A stretch of 43,626 bases of DNA, taken from positions 1 through 43,626 of the forward strand of contig JAEWQC010000213.1 of NCBI GenBank assembly GCA_023399355.1, given 5' to 3'. A program made the translations under genes and the position numbers. This DNA is from Bacillota bacterium. GTDB taxonomy: Bacteria; Bacillota; Clostridia; Acetivibrionales; DTU013. Under the pieces are notes generated by a model, which saw nothing but the letters and a program-made list of their open reading frames with translations, ran no database searches and had not been told where the DNA came from. The stretch's first letter is position 1; every line of letters starts with the position of its first letter. Of this stretch, positions 42,478-43,626 are shown in pieces.

Positions 42478-43524
42478 TCACACAATTGCCTCCACTACTT
42501 TATTCACAATCACACGCAGGATTGCCATCACAGGTACGGCCAGCAGCATGCCGAGAACGCCGAAGAATTCGCCTCCGACAAGCACGGCAAAAATAGTTGC
42601 GACAGGGTGCAGTCCCAGCTTGCCTTCAATGACCTTGGGTGAAATGAAGCTGTTGTCGATCTGCTGTACAATCAAAAATACAACAACACCCCACAGCGCC
42701 TTGGACGGTGATATTGTAAGGGCGACCGCCAGTACGGGTATCACCCCTATATACGGACCGAAGTACGGGATGATGTTTGCCAGGCCGCCGATCATACCCA
42801 AAACCAGCGGGTATTTCATTCTAATCAGCATCAGGCCCATGGTCTCCAGCAAGCCGACGATAAGTGCCGTCAGCAGCTGTCCCTGAATAAAATTTGCCAG
42901 AATCCTGTTGATTTCCTTGCCTGTGCCGACCAAACCGTTTCTCCACCGGTGCGGAAGCAGGGAAAGGGTGAAGTCTCTGAATTTGTCGGCATCTTTCACG
43001 ACATAATAGGTAATCACCATCGCTACGGTAAGGTCAAAAATGATTTTAACAGTATCGACAATAAATTTCAGCCAATTCTCCAGCAGTGAAATCAAAAAGT
43101 TTTGAGCTAAGGTAGTCCCGTTCTCTATTTGCTTGAAAATCAAGACCTTAACATCCTCCGACCACTTGCTTGACTTGATGTCCGACAGCATGCCATTGAA
43201 CAGCTTTTCGTAGCTGCCCATGAAATCCGGGAGGGTCGCCATGAGCTCGCGGATGTTTCTGGTAATCTCGGGAATGAAAAAGATGCAGGCAGCCGCCAGC
43301 AGCAAAAGGAAAATCAGGTATATGATCAGGATGGATGCGCTCATCGGGATCTTCCTCGCCGCCAGTTTTTCAGCAATGGGCTTGACAATGTAGGCCAGCG
43401 GGACTGAAATAAAAAATGGAGACAATACCCTGCCGATTTTTCCCCTGTAAAAATAAATCAACGCCGCAATAGCTGATATCAGTACTATGCTACAGATATA
43501 AAAAAGCAGCTTCCTGAATTTCAT
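42478..43524 (-). CDS. AI-2E family transporter (PerM/YdiK-like membrane protein)
   Basis: 348 residues with about seven or eight membrane segments. The family pattern is visible: SVPLAYIVKPIAEKL near residues 45-59, the long polar segment before LLENWLKFIVDTVKIIFDL, LLTALIVGLLETMGLMLI, GMIGGLANIIPYFGPYIGVIPV near 254-275, and IDNSFISPKVIEGKLGLHPVATIFAVLVGGEFFG near 295-328. Members are permeases of varied and often unknown substrate. The ATG at 43524 has GGGGG 7 bases upstream; an upstream in-frame start at 43614 adds a polar stretch unlike the family. Confidence 0.92.
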   Translation of the reverse strand: MKFRKLLFYICSIVLISAIAALIYFYRGKIGRVLSPFFISVPLAYIVKPIAEKLAARKIPMSASILIIYLIFLLLLAAACIFFIPEITRNIRELMATLPDFMGSYEKLFNGMLSDIKSSKWSEDVKVLIFKQIENGTTLAQNFLISLLENWLKFIVDTVKIIFDLTVAMVITYYVVKDADKFRDFTLSLLPHRWRNGLVGTGKEINRILANFIQGQLLTALIVGLLETMGLMLIRMKYPLVLGMIGGLANIIPYFGPYIGVIPVLAVALTISPSKALWGVVVFLIVQQIDNSFISPKVIEGKLGLHPVATIFAVLVGGEFFGVLGMLLAVPVMAILRVIVNKVVEAIV

Positions 43525-43626
43525 AGTATATCCCCCTGTCGCTCCGCATTCTTTCCGGTACTTTCCAGTTTTTTTCATACGCTGCTTTACACGATCCGCT
43601 CCGCCATGCTTCATTGGAAATACCCT

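Noticed and set aside
1..43626. tRNA, rRNA or insertion-sequence genes
   Set aside because: No tRNA cloverleaf, rRNA stretch, transposase or integrase could be recognised in the window.

Overview
The window looks like chromosome of a low-GC Gram-positive anaerobe of class Clostridia, perhaps a Ruminiclostridium- or Acetivibrio-like lineage. This is inferred from strong GGAGG ribosome sites, an LPXTG wall protein, CpsB/CpsD-type capsule phosphoregulators, a c-di-GMP-I riboswitch, a long RecJ, and the rpsU-yqeY pair. The exact genus cannot be named from sequence alone.

Layout. (1) 1-2901, minus strand: housekeeping genes rpsU (S21), yqeY and the 5' part of recJ, which runs off the left edge. 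(2) 3087-35609: a large extracellular polysaccharide locus, almost all minus strand. Its upstream end (35.6-32.0 kb) holds the priming and control block: polyprenyl-phosphate sugar transferase, Wzz-like chain-length protein, BY-type tyrosine kinase and PHP phosphatase. The downstream part (25.8-8.3 kb) holds a polymerase/ligase with TPRs, a mini LPXTG protein, four GT4 and one GT2 glycosyltransferases, a radical SAM enzyme, a WbsX-like protein, a second polymerase, a Wzx flippase, a polysaccharide pyruvyl transferase with a split FrhB-type partner, and a VanZ-like protein. It ends with a c-di-GMP riboswitch unit, a papain-like peptidase and the dTDP-rhamnose operon rfbABDC. (3) 25974-32050, plus strand, inside the polysaccharide locus: a compact peptide-modification (RiPP) operon with its own promoter. 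It encodes a PqqD-like chaperone, a radical SAM/SPASM maturase, a 67-residue precursor, an HprK-like kinase, an S26-type peptidase, an ABC exporter and a PF14907-type nucleotidyltransferase. (4) 35800-43524: hinT and alaS, a noncoding AT-rich stretch, an AT-rich orphan methyltransferase, a secreted beta-helix protein and an AI-2E family permease.

How it works together. The sugar transferase loads the first sugar on undecaprenyl phosphate. Glycosyltransferases, with dTDP-rhamnose from RfbABDC, extend the repeat unit; pyruvyl transfer may decorate it. Wzx flips it, Wzy-like proteins polymerise or ligate it, and Wzz/CpsD/CpsB control length through tyrosine phosphorylation. A c-di-GMP riboswitch on a 49-residue membrane or exported peptide links the locus to biofilm-type signalling.

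The most unusual item is the RiPP operon. It combines a radical SAM/PqqD/SPASM maturation core with the kinase and nucleotidyltransferase partners better known from lasso-peptide and HprK-related systems, and it is inserted in inverted orientation between the control block and the glycosyltransferase block. In Clostridia hinT, rpsU and yqeY are often adjacent; here the ~33 kb surface locus lies between hinT and rpsU, which suggests insertion at that junction.
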